Source: Madurella fahalii (taxonomy: Eukaryota > Ascomycota > Sordariomycetes > Sordariales). From it: 64,000 nt of DNA. The DNA is taken from positions 1,364,001 through 1,428,000 of the forward strand of contig CM056878.1 of NCBI GenBank assembly GCA_029876055.1. Reading direction: 5' to 3'. This document shows positions 12,691 through 24,750 of the stretch, piece by piece (the first letter of the stretch is position 1; each line of letters opens with the position of its first letter). The notes under the pieces are model-generated. The model was given only the letters and a program-made list of their open reading frames with translations. It was not told the DNA's origin and ran no database searches. The position numbers were made by a program, and so were the translations under genes.

Positions 12691-15600
12691 ATGGCCGCCA
12701 ATATGCCGCAGATGGCCCCGAACGGCCAGATGATGATGTTGCAACAACAGCATCAGCAGCGGCAACAGCAGCAAGGCCGGATGACCCTCCCGGCTATTAT
12801 CACCAACAGCCTGATGCAGAGCACGGCTATGGCGCCCATGGGCTCATGGCAGAGCAGTTATAGCACCAACGAGCGATACGGGAAAGTCATGAATCTGTAC
12901 GAGTTACCATCCTCCTTATATACGTGTGCTGTACGCGAGCTTGGCCGTTCTATTGGCGATGCCTCGTGCTTTCCTTGCTGGAACAGTCCGCCGCTAACTA
13001 TTAGCACAGGTTGTCCAATATGTCCTTGGCCGCACAAGATCAACAAGGCTGGCAAAAAGCGTGCGCTAGCGCGTTGGAGGTTGAAAAGACCTACTTCTTG
13101 CAGGCCCCAGACAGGGTATGTAAACCCTTTGTAGTTGCGAACCTGCCGGCTTAGCTAACGTGGCCTAGCAATCATATGATCATGGCATAACACAGAAGGC
13201 TCAAGAACTGTTCCAGCGTCGGCAAAACAACGCCACTGAGCTTCAGAAGCAGCTCGGTGCTGATGCTGCGAGGCAAGCCCAGATTCAAGCCCAGCAGCGG
13301 CACCAGCAGATGTTGCTGAACCACATGGCCGCCGCAAGGGGCTTGGGCCAACCAGCCCAGCACGGGTTTCCAGCCATGCCGAATCAGTTCCCTGCCATGC
13401 CTCCGCAGCCGCCACATATGGGAATGGGTATGCCCAACCCGATGATGCTCCAGAACCGCCCAGAACAGCGCCAATACCCAATGCAGATGGGGCAACCACG
13501 GCAACCAGGCGTATTCCCCAAAGACATGAGTCAGCTGAATCAGCAGGAGAAAGCGTTGGTGAATGACCTGGCTGCGAAGATCATGAACCAGACGCCCGAG
13601 CCGCTAAAACACCAGTACCGGCAAATGATGCAACAAAGGTTAAATCCTGCTCAACTTGCCGAGTTTACCGCCGCGGGCCGGGACCCGGTCTTCATATGGT
13701 TCCAGACTGTTGCGTTCGATCGGCTTCAGAAGCAGGCAACGACGCACAGAAACATGATACAACAACGCGCGGGATTGCCAGCAAACATGATGGCGCCGGC
13801 ACCGCACCAGGGCCAGACGGCCCCGGGTCTCATGGGTGCCATAACGCAGCCGGTTATGCCAGAAGGTCAAATGTTCCCCCAGAACCTGGAGAGCATCCGG
13901 AACGAGCAGCCGATTAACCTGCTCGCTCAGCATACTGGACAAATGGTTGTGCCGGCGAGTACCGCACCGGGCAGGAATGCGACACCTGGCGCCATGGCGG
14001 GCCTTCCGCCGCAGCCTCCGCCCGGCGGTCAACAAGGCCCGAATCAGACGCCGCGTCCGCAGGTGCAGCAACCTTTCGCCATTCCGCAGGGCAAGATGGA
14101 TCCCGCGGCTGTCCAAGCACAGGCTCAGTCTCGAGCACAGGCCGTGGGCCGGACCATGCAAGGCCAGCCCAGCGGGATCGCTACTTCTGCTACTTCGCAA
14201 AGCCCGGGTATGAACACATTAAACACGCCGATGCGGCAGGCGCCCATAGGCCAGACCAGCGGGCAGGCCATGAACCAAGGCAATCCGCAAATGGGCGCAA
14301 CGCTCGACCCTCGGTTCAACCATCAGAACAACACCAGGCCGGCGTCGTTGCAGGGGAATGTTAACAATGGGGCTATGGCGGGAATGATGCCAAACCTCAC
14401 CCCCGGAGCTCCGCAAGATAACGGCATGAGAGAACTCATGGCCAAATGGGAGCAACGCTCCTCGGCGAATCACGGACTCCAAGGTCCCAAGCAGGGCCAA
14501 GCACCTGCTCTGCCGGCGCATATTCAAGGCGTCCCGATTGGCGGTCCAAACCCAGTAACTATGGTGAATGCGGCTCCAAAGGGCAGCGCTGGGATGCCGC
14601 CGGCGATGCAGCCGCCTGGGGCGCAACAGCAACAGTCTAACGACAGGGCTAGGCTCATGGACTACATGCAGAGCCCGAATGGTCAAGCCACGATGAACAG
14701 CATAGATATACCCCCCGACCTCGTGAACCGGCTTCGCACCAGCAGCAACCTGCCTCACGAGATCCGGAAATGGGGCCAGCTCAAGCAGTTCATCCGAAGC
14801 AACCCCACCGCCTTTCAACCCCAGATGGTGAACCACCTTCATCAGTATCAGGTAACTCAGTTTAAGAACATATGGGACAAGAAAATGGCAGCTGCCGCTT
14901 TGCCCGGCGCCCCGCAGGCACCTCAGGCCGCCACTCCACAACCAAAATTGCAACAGAATCCACCGCAATTGCCCCCTGGAGTCACATGGCCTCCGGTCGT
15001 CTTCCAGGTAGCCCCGCAGGATGTGGAATCTTTCCGGAAGCATCCCAAGACCCAGGCACTAAGTGACGAAGCATTACACGACTTCATCAAGAGGGTTAAA
15101 CAGGATAGTTTCGCCAAGAAGAGTTGGGCCATATATAACGCGCAGAACCAGGCTAATGGTAATGCCTTTGCCGGTGGCCAGAGGACGGCCACCCAAATTC
15201 CTCCAACTCCAGTTACGCAACAAGGCGCTCCGACTCCGCAGCAAAATGCACGCCAGGGTGCTCAGGCGCAACCTGCTCCGCCGAAGCCAGCGGGTGCCCC
15301 GGCGCCGGCGCCGGCGGACGTGGTGACCACTCCGGCTTCGGCAACCCTCAAGACCGCCCGACCGCCGCAGCAGCAGAATCGTCCGACGCCGCAAAATCCT
15401 TCGCCTGCGTCCGCTCCAAAGAATTTGAAGAGGCCTAGTCCTGACGATGCCAGCGATATGCCTGTCCAGGCACCCAACGCTTTACAACGTCCCCCATCAC
15501 AGCTCGACATCCAACCCCCAGCTGGGGCCGCGAAAATGAGCCCTGACCAGACCCCTCAGAAGGCAACAGCCGTGCGGAAGCACCCGCAGCAGAATCAGCC

Positions 15601-17302
15601 CCAGCCCGACTACTCGTTGGAGAAAGCGCGGCTAAAGGACATTCTCAAGGAGTCGCAACGATTGGTACTCCAGGAGCAACAGCAGGAGGTAGAGATAGCA
15701 GTGTCGCCGTCAGAACTGCAGGAGATGCGCGCCAGACTCACCAGGGCGTGCGCACTCATGGAAAAGTTACGCGCCCAGGGCCTCCTCCAATGGTACCGCC
15801 GCACCAAGGACGACGCCCGAGCAACAATGTTCTTCAAGATGGTATGTTTTACGCCCCACACCTCGATGAATTTGCGAGGGAAGTTGTGCTTACTCTTCAT
15901 GTAGCGCTACAGGATAGTTCGTCAGTTCGTCGATGGTGAGAAGTTTTCGCAAGTGCGGGATTCTTTGACCATCTCCAAGGATGAGCTGGATCAGTTCATC
16001 AATATGACGGAAGGCATGCTCCGGGAGGTATTGAGAGCGAGCCAAGGCTCGGCCGCCGGCGCACAGCCGGGAGGCCAACGCCCTGCGCAACCGACCCCGG
16101 CTCCTACGCCGTTGAGTGCCGCAAATTTGGAGAAACAGACGCAGGCGCTCAAGCAGGCACAGAACCGGACGTCTGCCAAACCCGGGCAGCCGCCCGCCGC
16201 GCCGACAACAGCCCAGCCGCCGTTCCAATTTAGTGCCCACATGTCGCCTGCTGGGAATCCCGAATACTTTAGCGAGCAGCGCATCACGCAGGCGAACTTG
16301 GCCATCCCGCCTCGCAAGAAGGCGAAGACGACACCAGGCCAAAAGTCACCACCCATGGCTCAACAACAGCAACAAAGCGCCAGCGCCTCTTCACCACATG
16401 TGAAAGCGCCGTCTCCTACAGTTGGCAGAAAAGCGGAACCAGCCAAGGTTCCACCCAAACTAACATGCCCCGAGCCCGGCTGCGAGTTGAGCACCACAGG
16501 ATTCCAGAGCGATGAAGCGCTTAATGCCCACCGCCAAGAGGAGCATGTCAAACCATACGAGAACCCATACGGGTTCTTGCGGGAGCACATGACTGCTACC
16601 CTGGGTCTAGACGCGCAGGGCCACCCGAAGCCGTCCCCCAAACCCAGCGGCCAGGAAGCGACCCCTCTCGCGGCGCCTCCGATGAGCGCTAGTCTCTCCA
16701 AGCAAAGCCAGACGCCGAGGGTCAAGGCCGAGCCGGCGGCGACGCCAATGTCCAGAGAGGCTTCTATGCGACGACAGGGCAGCGCAGCCGGCGGCAAGGC
16801 GGGCGAAGGCGTCGGCACGCCTGGCAGGATTGCTACCCCCCGTCTCGGTGATGGCAGGCCCGCGGCTAGCCGACAAGAGGCAGGGGTCCCGCAGATGGCC
16901 CTAATGGAGGATCCGTGGTTGAATTCGACCATCGACCCCCAGAACCTGTTTGCGTCCGTCGGTTCGGCCCTGGATCTTGTTACTGGAAACATCATAGCCG
17001 ACTTCGGGACTTATCGGTCTACGACGCCCAATGACACACCCGAATCGAGCAAGGATAGCGGCGCCTCAGAACCGACCAGCGACATCCCCGAGGGTTCGAC
17101 GTTGGACATTGATATGAATCTGCTACTCGACAACGACATCCTTTCGGATATGGGCAAGATAACCGTGGAAGGTTATGATGGACTGAATAGCGACATGCTT
17201 GGGGCCGAATCTTACGAGTACCTGTTGGATGACATGATGACCGACTTCTCCAAGCCTTTTCAATTCGACGCGTCGCTGTACTCAATGGAACCGCCACTGT
17301 GA
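12691..17302 (+). CDS. med15: Mediator subunit 15 (Gal11/ARC105-like)
   Basis: Probable tail-module Mediator subunit that links activators to RNA polymerase II in the nucleus. Exons are 12691..12896, 13010..13115, 13169..15841 and 15905..17302; introns of 113, 53 and 63 bp all have GT..AG ends and keep phase. 1460 aa. Residues about 45-105 form a KIX-like helical region (SWQSSYSTNERYGKVMNLLSN, then GWQKACASALEVEKTYF), spread over the first three exons. The middle is dominated by Gln, Pro, Met and Asn, typical of MED15. The C-terminal part contains a C2H2-like set (C1183, C1188, H1204, H1209) and an acidic end. The assignment rests on the N-terminal domain plus composition, so another Q-rich coactivator is possible. 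Start chosen as the first ATG in frame with the KIX-like region. Confidence 0.75.
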
Positions 17303-17740
17303 TGGGTCGGTATACCGGACGGACGCACGGGTGAAGGGGTGAAGGGTGAGGTGGAGGATCGAGTTTTGGATACCAAGGCATTTTGATATTTTGCGTCAAC
17401 GTTGGAGGGTGCACAGCAGGATTGGGCAAGGTACGGCGGTTATAAATCACGATCGAGACCGACGAGGTTATAATGAAGTATGGATCAAGCATTGGCTGGG
17501 AAGGAAGGCTGGGCGGAATTTGCAGTAAAAGGAAGGCTGGCTGGCTCGTTATGGGTTGAACTCTTTTTTTTTCCCCTCTCTTTTCTCTTTGCTTCCTGCG
17601 TCTGATGTTTTCGGTGAGCATGGTTTTACTGTGAGTGTAGGAATTTCCGGTCGAATTGGGGCATATAGTGGAAGGTAACGGCCAGGCAGGGTGATACCCA
17701 GAATTCTTTACATGTACTTTTTTTCTTCCCTTATTTTTCT

Positions 17741-17799
17741 TTGCTTTTCATTTCTTTTCTTTTCTTTTCTTTTCTTTTCTTTTCTTTTCTTTTTTTTTT
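17741..17799 (+). repeat. (TTTTC)n microsatellite
   Basis: About nine TTTTC units followed by a T run, 3' of the MED15-like gene. Confidence 0.9.
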
Positions 17800-18253
17800 C
17801 TAGGTTCGCGGACTGCATGGGTAGGATTGAGAACGGACTGTGAATGATCAGGCAGTGATGCAGTGCGATAGCGAGGCATTGTATCAGAGTTGAAGTTGAT
17901 GGACATAAGCCGGCCACAGCCAAAGCCTAATACTATGCATACTGCTGAAACCCCTCGTTTTGTGGCCTGCAGCGGTTCCTGGCAGCCGCTCCACCCAAGA
18001 TATGAAAGCGCGGGGTCTTTGCGAGCAAAAGGCGCGCCACCTTGCACTGAGGGTCACAATGTCCCCACCAAGAACTGAGACCCTTGCCAAGACGTCGTCT
18101 CCAATCTTTCTTCGCATGGCGTATCACAATAGGGTACCTTAACGGCCTACCCATGCTGCAGAAAACGCGTTCTTTGCAGCATCCCCGCCTACCCGCACTA
18201 GTAATTACTGCCCCGTTTTACTAGGGCGTATTTACAAATTGCCCGTCGGGGCA

Positions 18254-18268
18254 CCCCCCCCCCCCCCC
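18254..18268 (+). repeat. poly(C) tract, C15
   Basis: Fifteen consecutive C, 279 bp upstream of the Whi5-like start codon. Such a tract can be length-polymorphic and is hard to sequence. Confidence 0.9.
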
Positions 18269-18546
18269 AGCTCCATTTTAAACTCTCGCGTACGGAACTT
18301 GGCCATTGCTTTTCGTGCTCCACCCCAGCCCACCTTGACCGCGACGACGAAGACGCGTTTTCGCTACATTTATTATCTCGGCCTTGCCGCGATACGCTGA
18401 CTTTACAATCCGCCTGCTCCTTTCTCTCTGAACTCGCCAGTTGCTCTTTGCTCTTTGACTCGCACCACATCCCCACCGACCTGCCGTTGGTATACGCATC
18501 AAGTGCTTCGTTCCGAAGACACACCCCCTGTCTCCAAAACCTTGAA

Positions 18547-19989
18547 ATGAATGCATCGCCGGTCAAGCGTCGCGTCCTCGGTGCGCTAGATCCCAACGCG
18601 CCCTCGCCCAAGGTCCGACGCGACCAGAAGCCGGAGTCACAGCAGAGTCCGATCAAGGCAAGCCTCAGTACTACCACGGCTCCAGCTCGTACTGCTTCAC
18701 GCACGCCAGAGGTGGAATCTCCTAGCAGGAAACGCCCTCTCGCCGCCCCATCAACGACCCCGCATGCCGACATCGACAGCGGCGAGGAGCCAGCATCCAA
18801 AAGACCCTGTCTTGGAGAGGACGCCGAAGCCCAGCGGATAGAATGCGACAATGTAGCCCGTACCGTCCGTATCCTATTGTTTTTCTCCCACGAGCGTAGC
18901 ACTAACGATGGTCCTCAGCAACAATTCCCCCGTTCCCCCCTTCAATCCTCTCCTACCAGAGGAACCAGAAAGCATCGGTCCCCCTCCATCGCTTCTACCG
19001 CCTCCATCTCCGTCTTTGATACCTCAGCAGCGGCGAACGATACAACCCTGACCGAACCGGATCTTCATGCCAACCCCGCCCCGGTGACAGCTACAGCAAC
19101 AGCTCCACCGCCACGGCCCACAACCATTACAGCACCGCAGAGAAGATCACCAGCCCCGCGGTTAACGCGTGATCAGGCACGAGAGGTAAACACACACACG
19201 CACACACTGCCTCGAGGGATGAAGCTTGATAGGGAATATAGCCTTGCTAACAGAATGGCCTTCCAAACGAAACAGAAAGCCGAGATCCTCCGGCTTCGTC
19301 TAGGCCTAGCAAGCTACAAAGTCCGCACCGGCCAGACCGACGTGCCGCTCGAGAGGCTGCAGGTGAGACCTGTTCCGGGGGGTTCGTTGCTGGGGTTAGG
19401 TCGGCGGACCGCCGGCGGCGGACCTAGTCAAGCTCAGGGACAGGGAGAGGGTTTGCAGCAACGTACGCAGGCGTGCGGGGTTAGACTGGGCGGTTCACTC
19501 CCTGCTCCCGCTTCCGCTCCCGCTTCCCCTTCAGGTTCTGTATCTGCATCTGCATCTGGTGCTTGCATCGGTGGTGTGGGGAGGAGGAGGCCCTTGCCTG
19601 GTGCGCCGCGGGTTCGGAGGGGGAGTGAGAGTGTTGAGATGGAGGAGACGGCGGGGGCGATAGCGGCGGCACTACCGCCGCAACCTGCGAGGCAGGCGGG
19701 TGGGGATGGGAGGAATTTGGCGGCGGATATGTGGACGGAACGGGAGAGTGGGAGGGAGCGGCAACGGCGCCAGCGCCAGCGCCAGAGCCAGCACGGGGAG
19801 GAAGAGGGGGATGTGAGGGACCAGGGCGAAACGCAGGGCAGTGGGGCGTCCAAGCGAGCGAGGGACGAGTCTGCTCCCGGCGATGCTGCCACGTTGCCAC
19901 GCCGGAGAAGCGCTGCTGGGGATTGCGGAGGCGGGGATGACGCGAGCGGCGGCGCGGCGAGCGGGCTGCTTAGCTTAGCGAGGAGCTAG
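18547..19989 (+). CDS. Whi5/Nrm1-family G1/S transcription repressor
   Basis: Whi5/Nrm1 proteins bind SBF/MBF through a short GTB motif and hold back G1/S genes until CDK phosphorylation. Here the motif is LRLRLGLASYKVRTGQT followed by DVPLERLQ. It becomes continuous with LTRDQARE only after removing the intron 19186..19275 (GTAAAC..CAG, CTAAC branch site), giving REKAEILRLRL. A second intron at 18865..18918 (54 bp, with ACTAAC and CTCAG) is likely but frame-neutral, so uncertain. With both removed the product is 432 aa. The start MNASPVKRRVLGALD has a G at -3. Many S/T-P sites fit CDK control. The C-terminal 180 residues are low-complexity and Gly/Arg/Gln-rich. Family assignment is good; which paralogue it is (Whi5 or Nrm1 role) is not decided. 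Confidence 0.8.
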   Translation: MNASPVKRRVLGALDPNAPSPKVRRDQKPESQQSPIKASLSTTTAPARTASRTPEVESPSRKRPLAAPSTTPHADIDSGEEPASKRPCLGEDAEAQRIECDNVARTVRILLFFSHERSTNDGPQQQFPRSPLQSSPTRGTRKHRSPSIASTASISVFDTSAAANDTTLTEPDLHANPAPVTATATAPPPRPTTITAPQRRSPAPRLTRDQAREVNTHTHTLPRGMKLDREYSLANRMAFQTKQKAEILRLRLGLASYKVRTGQTDVPLERLQVRPVPGGSLLGLGRRTAGGGPSQAQGQGEGLQQRTQACGVRLGGSLPAPASAPASPSGSVSASASGACIGGVGRRRPLPGAPRVRRGSESVEMEETAGAIAAALPPQPARQAGGDGRNLAADMWTERESGRERQRRQRQRQSQHGEEEGDVRDQGETQGSGASKRARDESAPGDAATLPRRRSAAGDCGGGDDASGGAASGLLSLARS

Positions 19990-21387
19990 AAGCTCCAGGT
20001 TAAGTTGAAGGGGAGAGCTCGTGATTGCGGTCGTCGGCGTTGAGTGGTTGAGTAGGAAATTACGGAGGAGGGGCGAGCGTGTACGTACATTACAATTCGT
20101 TGTAGGGAGGGGATTTGTGTGCGATTTCTGTTGCGGTATACAGGTCCCGGCGTTGGGGGCCTTCTAGGTTGAAAAGATGTTGGGTGTTGATTATCTAGAT
20201 GTAATCTTACATAGGCATTTGTGCCGGTTGCAGTCTGCGCGACGGATGCCAAAGGGTGTAGACAATGGGATAGGCCCCGGTTTTTCTGAGATAATCGACT
20301 GCCAGAAAGTACCCTGCAGCATCAGTTGCAGGTATCTGAGGTACTTGGCCAGGTACAAGGCAGTACCTTGCCGTCCGGTCCAATCATCATCTACATACTC
20401 GGTCTCGTTGCATCGCCCCCGCACACAGCGCAACAACACACATCCCCGTCCCGCTTCTGATCTCCGACCGAGCACATTACGGGAGTTTCCTGGGCTGTCA
20501 TACGGCGTCAGGGGGGGCCACAGTCACAGAAACCCGCCCCTCAGCTGAAAAGAAAGCCTGCAGGTTCAGCTCGGCTCAGCTGCCGCCTGCCACCTGTAAC
20601 CTGCACACTGCAAGGGACATCCGACACCGAACCAACCGGGATCGGTCCGGCCGTTTGAGTAGAGGCAGCCACAGCACGTGGAAGTCACTGATCTGGAGTA
20701 ACGTTCTGGCGAGGTTTGTATGGTTGGACTAATTTTGGACACCGGTTACTTTCTCGGGCCGCGTTCTGCTGATTTCCCTTCCTCGCTCCCCTTCCTGTTT
20801 CCCCCCTCGTCCTAACATCCAGTTCCTTATTTTACCTGGTTCTTGGTATGATTAGGTTATGGATAACCCCTCCCGCCCCGGCGAAGTAGGTTATCCTACA
20901 TTTGTTCTGAGCGAGAGTGAGGAGCAGCGGAGCTTTGCAGGCAAGTATCCCTTACTTTGCAGGTGTCAGGAACCCGTATGCTGACAAATATAGCTGATGA
21001 GGTCTAGATATGTTCGTTTTTGTGGGGGTTTCATGCGTTGTTCTGCACTTCATAGCTGTCAATTTCCGATATGATTCAAAGCCGCAGGTGAGATCGACTA
21101 AAATCAGGTACCGATGACCCCGTTCCAAAATACCCCACGGTATGATTGAGCGTTTGAAATTCTCAAAAGGTCGGGCTGCGTTTGAAAACAGTACTAGAGG
21201 GCGCGACTCGTCGGGAATAAGTAGAATAGGCAGGGTTGTAAGCAGCACAAGTAGGATTAGATACCTGATATGTCAGCAACGACATTAGGGTGGCCAACTG
21301 GGGCCAAGGCTACTACTAGTAGTCCAACCGGGCTCTAGGATTCTACCTTGTCAACTCGACCTATATGCCGCGGCCCTTCCCCTTCCA
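19990..21387. other. intergenic, convergent 3' flanks
   Basis: Lies between the 3' ends of the Whi5-like gene (+) and NRDE2 (-). No gene, RNA or repeat is recognised in it. Confidence 0.6.
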
Positions 21388-24300
21388 TCACTCTAAAAGC
21401 TCTGCAAGATCCACATGCACCCTCAACCCCTTTGTAGCCATGGTATTAAACACAGCCCTCAGCTCAGACGAGTTCATCCACCCAACCAACGTCCCGAAAG
21501 CCTCCATGTAGAGTTCCTTGGCCCACGGGCAAGCGGCAATCGCCCGGTAAAACACGTCCTTAGCCTTACCTCTGAGCTCCTTGGCAGAGCAACAGAATCG
21601 TATATAGCTCACCCACAGCTCGACGCTGCCTTTGCACGCGTCGCTGTTGATCGCCGCTTCGAAGGCTGCCCGTGTCGAGTGTGCCGTCCCGGCCTGCGCT
21701 TCGTGTCGGATCGCGAAACGCCGGGTGCTGAGGCAGTCACGAGGCTCGACGAGCGACATTGTTTGGAGAATTTCTCTGACTGGATCGTCGATGCGGAGGG
21801 TTGACTGGGACCAGGCGAAGAGCTCGAGGAAGATTGTGTTTGAGGGGAAGAGCTTGACATAGTTTAGGAGCTGCTCTCGGATGTAGATTGGTCGATAAGG
21901 CCTGTGTGATTAGTTAGCACGCAACGCCCAGAGGTCGTGGCGGGATGGTGCGGTTCACCCGTGTGTCGCGTGGTAGTATAGCAATCGCGCGGCAATTTGC
22001 AAGAGTCGCTCGTGGTGTGGTGACTTGACTAAGTTGCGAGACTCGAACTCCCGAGAGAAGCTGTGGATGCTACTCAGAGCCGCAGTGATGTTGCCTTGCA
22101 TCTCGGAAGCCGGCCCACTTCCTTCCTCGGCGACAAGATACGCCAGTAATGCCAGGCTCTCAGCATGTTGTACCGCAGTTTCCAGCTGCATGGAAGAGAG
22201 CGAGTAGTCTCGGGTGCTGGATAAATGTGATCTAACTTTGAGGAGTAACGCTGGAGAGACGGCGGGGCCCTCGAACCCTGTTTCCACCGAGGCACAAAGA
22301 CGAACAAGAGCCATCTGCTTCTGGCCGGCTTCGAGATGAATCCAAGCCCAGGTATTCCAAAGCAGCTGGCTGCTGCGTGCGGATTGCTATTCAAGTGTTA
22401 GTAGCGCTGACGCGATCTTGGACGAGCAGCTTACCGGTGTCAGGCTCGTTGCCGATGACAAGACCTTGTAGGAAACGTCAGGATTTTGATTTGCCGACTC
22501 AACCAAGGCGTACGCATTGTAGAGCCTGATGTTGGCACTGTACTGCTTTAACAGCCTCTTTGCAACTTTTCTCGCTCCGGCCGGCTCATTGAGCCATTCC
22601 ATGGCCAGGTAGTATTCTGCCAGCTCTTCGACCTTACAGGTCGTGACCAGACACCTGAGCGTGCCGAGCACCCACGAACAATCGAACCGGCTGTCTCCGT
22701 TAGACAGCTTGTCAAGGTACCTGAACCAGGCATTCCCAAAGAGAAGTTCCTGGGAAACTGCCATGGCCCCACCTTGCTGCTTGAACTCCGGGACTCTTGT
22801 TGGGAGATCTGCTGCCGGCCCAATATTGTCACGGCGGAGTCCCCTGCCGAGTGTCGAGGCCCTGCCCGCAACGAAGGGGTCACCCAACAGGGCAGCGAAT
22901 TCCTCTCCAGCCAGGCCCGCCGCTGGAAAGCCGCAGAAGACGAGAAAGGCGTCCACTAGCTTTGGTTTGACCAACGGCAGAACGCGCGACGGAAACCAGA
23001 CAAGAAGCTCTTTGATATCCGAGAACATGACAACTCTAAACGGATCGTCATCTGTCCCTTGGTCGAGGGTCCTTGCCGGCATGCGCGCCTTCTCCGCTCT
23101 CTGTTGTTCAACGGCAGCCCAAGCCTTGAAAGGATCTTTCACCGACGGTATATCCCCCAGCGGCTCTCTCTTCGCTTCCGGCGGATCGTCCATGGCCTCA
23201 ACAAAGTGCCACCAGCCCTTGGCGCCCTCCTCCCCTATCCTCGCCACCTCGGTCTCCCAAAAATCAGCAAACGACTCCAGCACCAAGTCGGCATCTTCTC
23301 CTGCTGTCACCGGCCGACAGAACGTCATCTCCAAAACAGCCTGCCACGCGGCCACCGCCAGCTCGACAAACCCGGTATCGCGCAGAAAGCAGGTCAGCCT
23401 AAGCAGGAGATAAACCACTCTACCGCTCAATAGCTCCACCACCTCTTCTTCTCCAGCCCGGGCAGCCACCTCGGTCAACTCCATCCGCAACTCCCTCAAC
23501 TTCCCCTCCATCAACCCCCTCCCCTCCTCTACAGTCAGACCCAAACCACCGCTCCCCGTCATCTCAAACCCCAAATGTTCCCTCCACAATGCAAAACTCC
23601 CCGTCTCGGCCTTAACAACTCCATCCCACTTCCTTCTCAAGGCCTGGGCGTCCCACACCCTTCCGCCTTCTCTCATCATGCCCACCAGCAACCGCTCCCT
23701 ATCGGCCCCGGACACAGCATGCGGCAAGGCCTCTTCGTACAGCGCTAATTTCAACTGCGCAAGGGCCTTGGCTTCGTCGGCTGTTCTGGCACTGCCTCCG
23801 GACCGAGAAGGGAAGAGGGCTTCTTGGAGGCCGATCAGTTCCAGCCAGGAGGCGGTGTCGGAGGGATTGGCCTTGACGGTGCGGGAGAGGGCTATGGAGC
23901 GCTGCTTGGCGGTGGATAGTTCTTCGACTTCATGGTCGGGGGGAGGTGAGGGGGATCGAGAGGGGGAGCGGGAGGCAGAGGAGGAAGATGACGGGGAGGA
24001 TGGGGAGGTCCCGGGGTAGATGGATGGGTGGTTATAACCGTCGCCACGTTTGCGTTTCCTGGATGAGGGGAGGAGCGGGATAAAATCCTCTGCGAGGGAC
24101 GCAGCTCGTGGGGCCGCAGTTGTATCGGGCTTGATGCGTTTTGGCAAGGAGCGGTTGGCTGCTGCGACGAGGGCCCTGTCGCGAAAGGCGGAGCCGGCGC
24201 CGCTGCCGTCACGGTGGTCCCTGATGCTGAACTGTTCCCTGGCGCCGTCGCGGTGAATGGTCAGGAAGCCGGGTGAGCCTAGGATCCCGCTGGCGAGGAA

Positions 24301-24750
24301 GCGGCGGTAGGAGGGGACCTTGGAGCGATCATTGGTGCCGTATTGCAGGATGAGGGGGTCGCCGTTCTTGTCGACGGTGAAGAGGTTGTTGACTAAGGAA
24401 GTGGTAACGCCTTTGCGGTCGTCTCTGTGTCGCGTAGATGCAAGCTTTGGGCTGCTTGTGCGTGACGGATAGCGTTCACGGTGACGGTCATGCTCGGAGT
24501 CCCGGTCGCGATCACGTTCCCCGTCCCATGTGCGACGGGAGTGCCGAGACTCAGATTTCCGATCACGATCACGATCACGGTCACGGTCCCGCTCATGGCG
24601 GTGGTGATCACGGTCCTTTCGGCGATCACCGTCTCTGCGCGCCTCAGTCTCGTCCGATGCGGCCCGGGGACTGGGCTCGGTCTCTGCCGTGGGTTTCGGC
24701 TTGAAGGATCCGAACTTAGGCACAGCGCGCTGCCGCTTCTCCCTGTCCAT
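21388..24750 (-). CDS. nrde2: NRDE2 family nuclear RNA surveillance/silencing protein
   Basis: NRDE-2 proteins work in the nucleus with MTR4/exosome and splicing factors and, in worms and fission yeast (Nrl1), in RNA silencing. Exons are 24750..22435, 22386..21959 and 21901..21388, with introns of 48 bp (GTAAGC..TAG, CTACTAAC branch) and 57 bp. 1085 aa. The start MDREKRQRAVPKFGSFKPKP has an A at -3 and opens with the family's KF.SFKPK motif. Residues about 35-115 are a D/R/E/H/S-rich tract including a run of DR repeats. The remainder shows the DUF1740 region (LVNNLFTVDKNGDPLILQYG) and HAT-like helical repeats (LWNTWAWIHLEAGQKQ; ELWVSYIRFCCSAKELRGKA). The family is clear. The silencing role here is inferred from other species. 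Confidence 0.9.

Larger units (their letters stand above)
17303..18546. other. intergenic with microsatellite and C tract
   Basis: Holds the MED15 3' flank, a TTTTC repeat (17741-17790) and a C15 tract (18254-18268). The last 200 bp is the pyrimidine-rich leader of the Whi5-like gene. Nothing else is recognisable. Confidence 0.6.
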
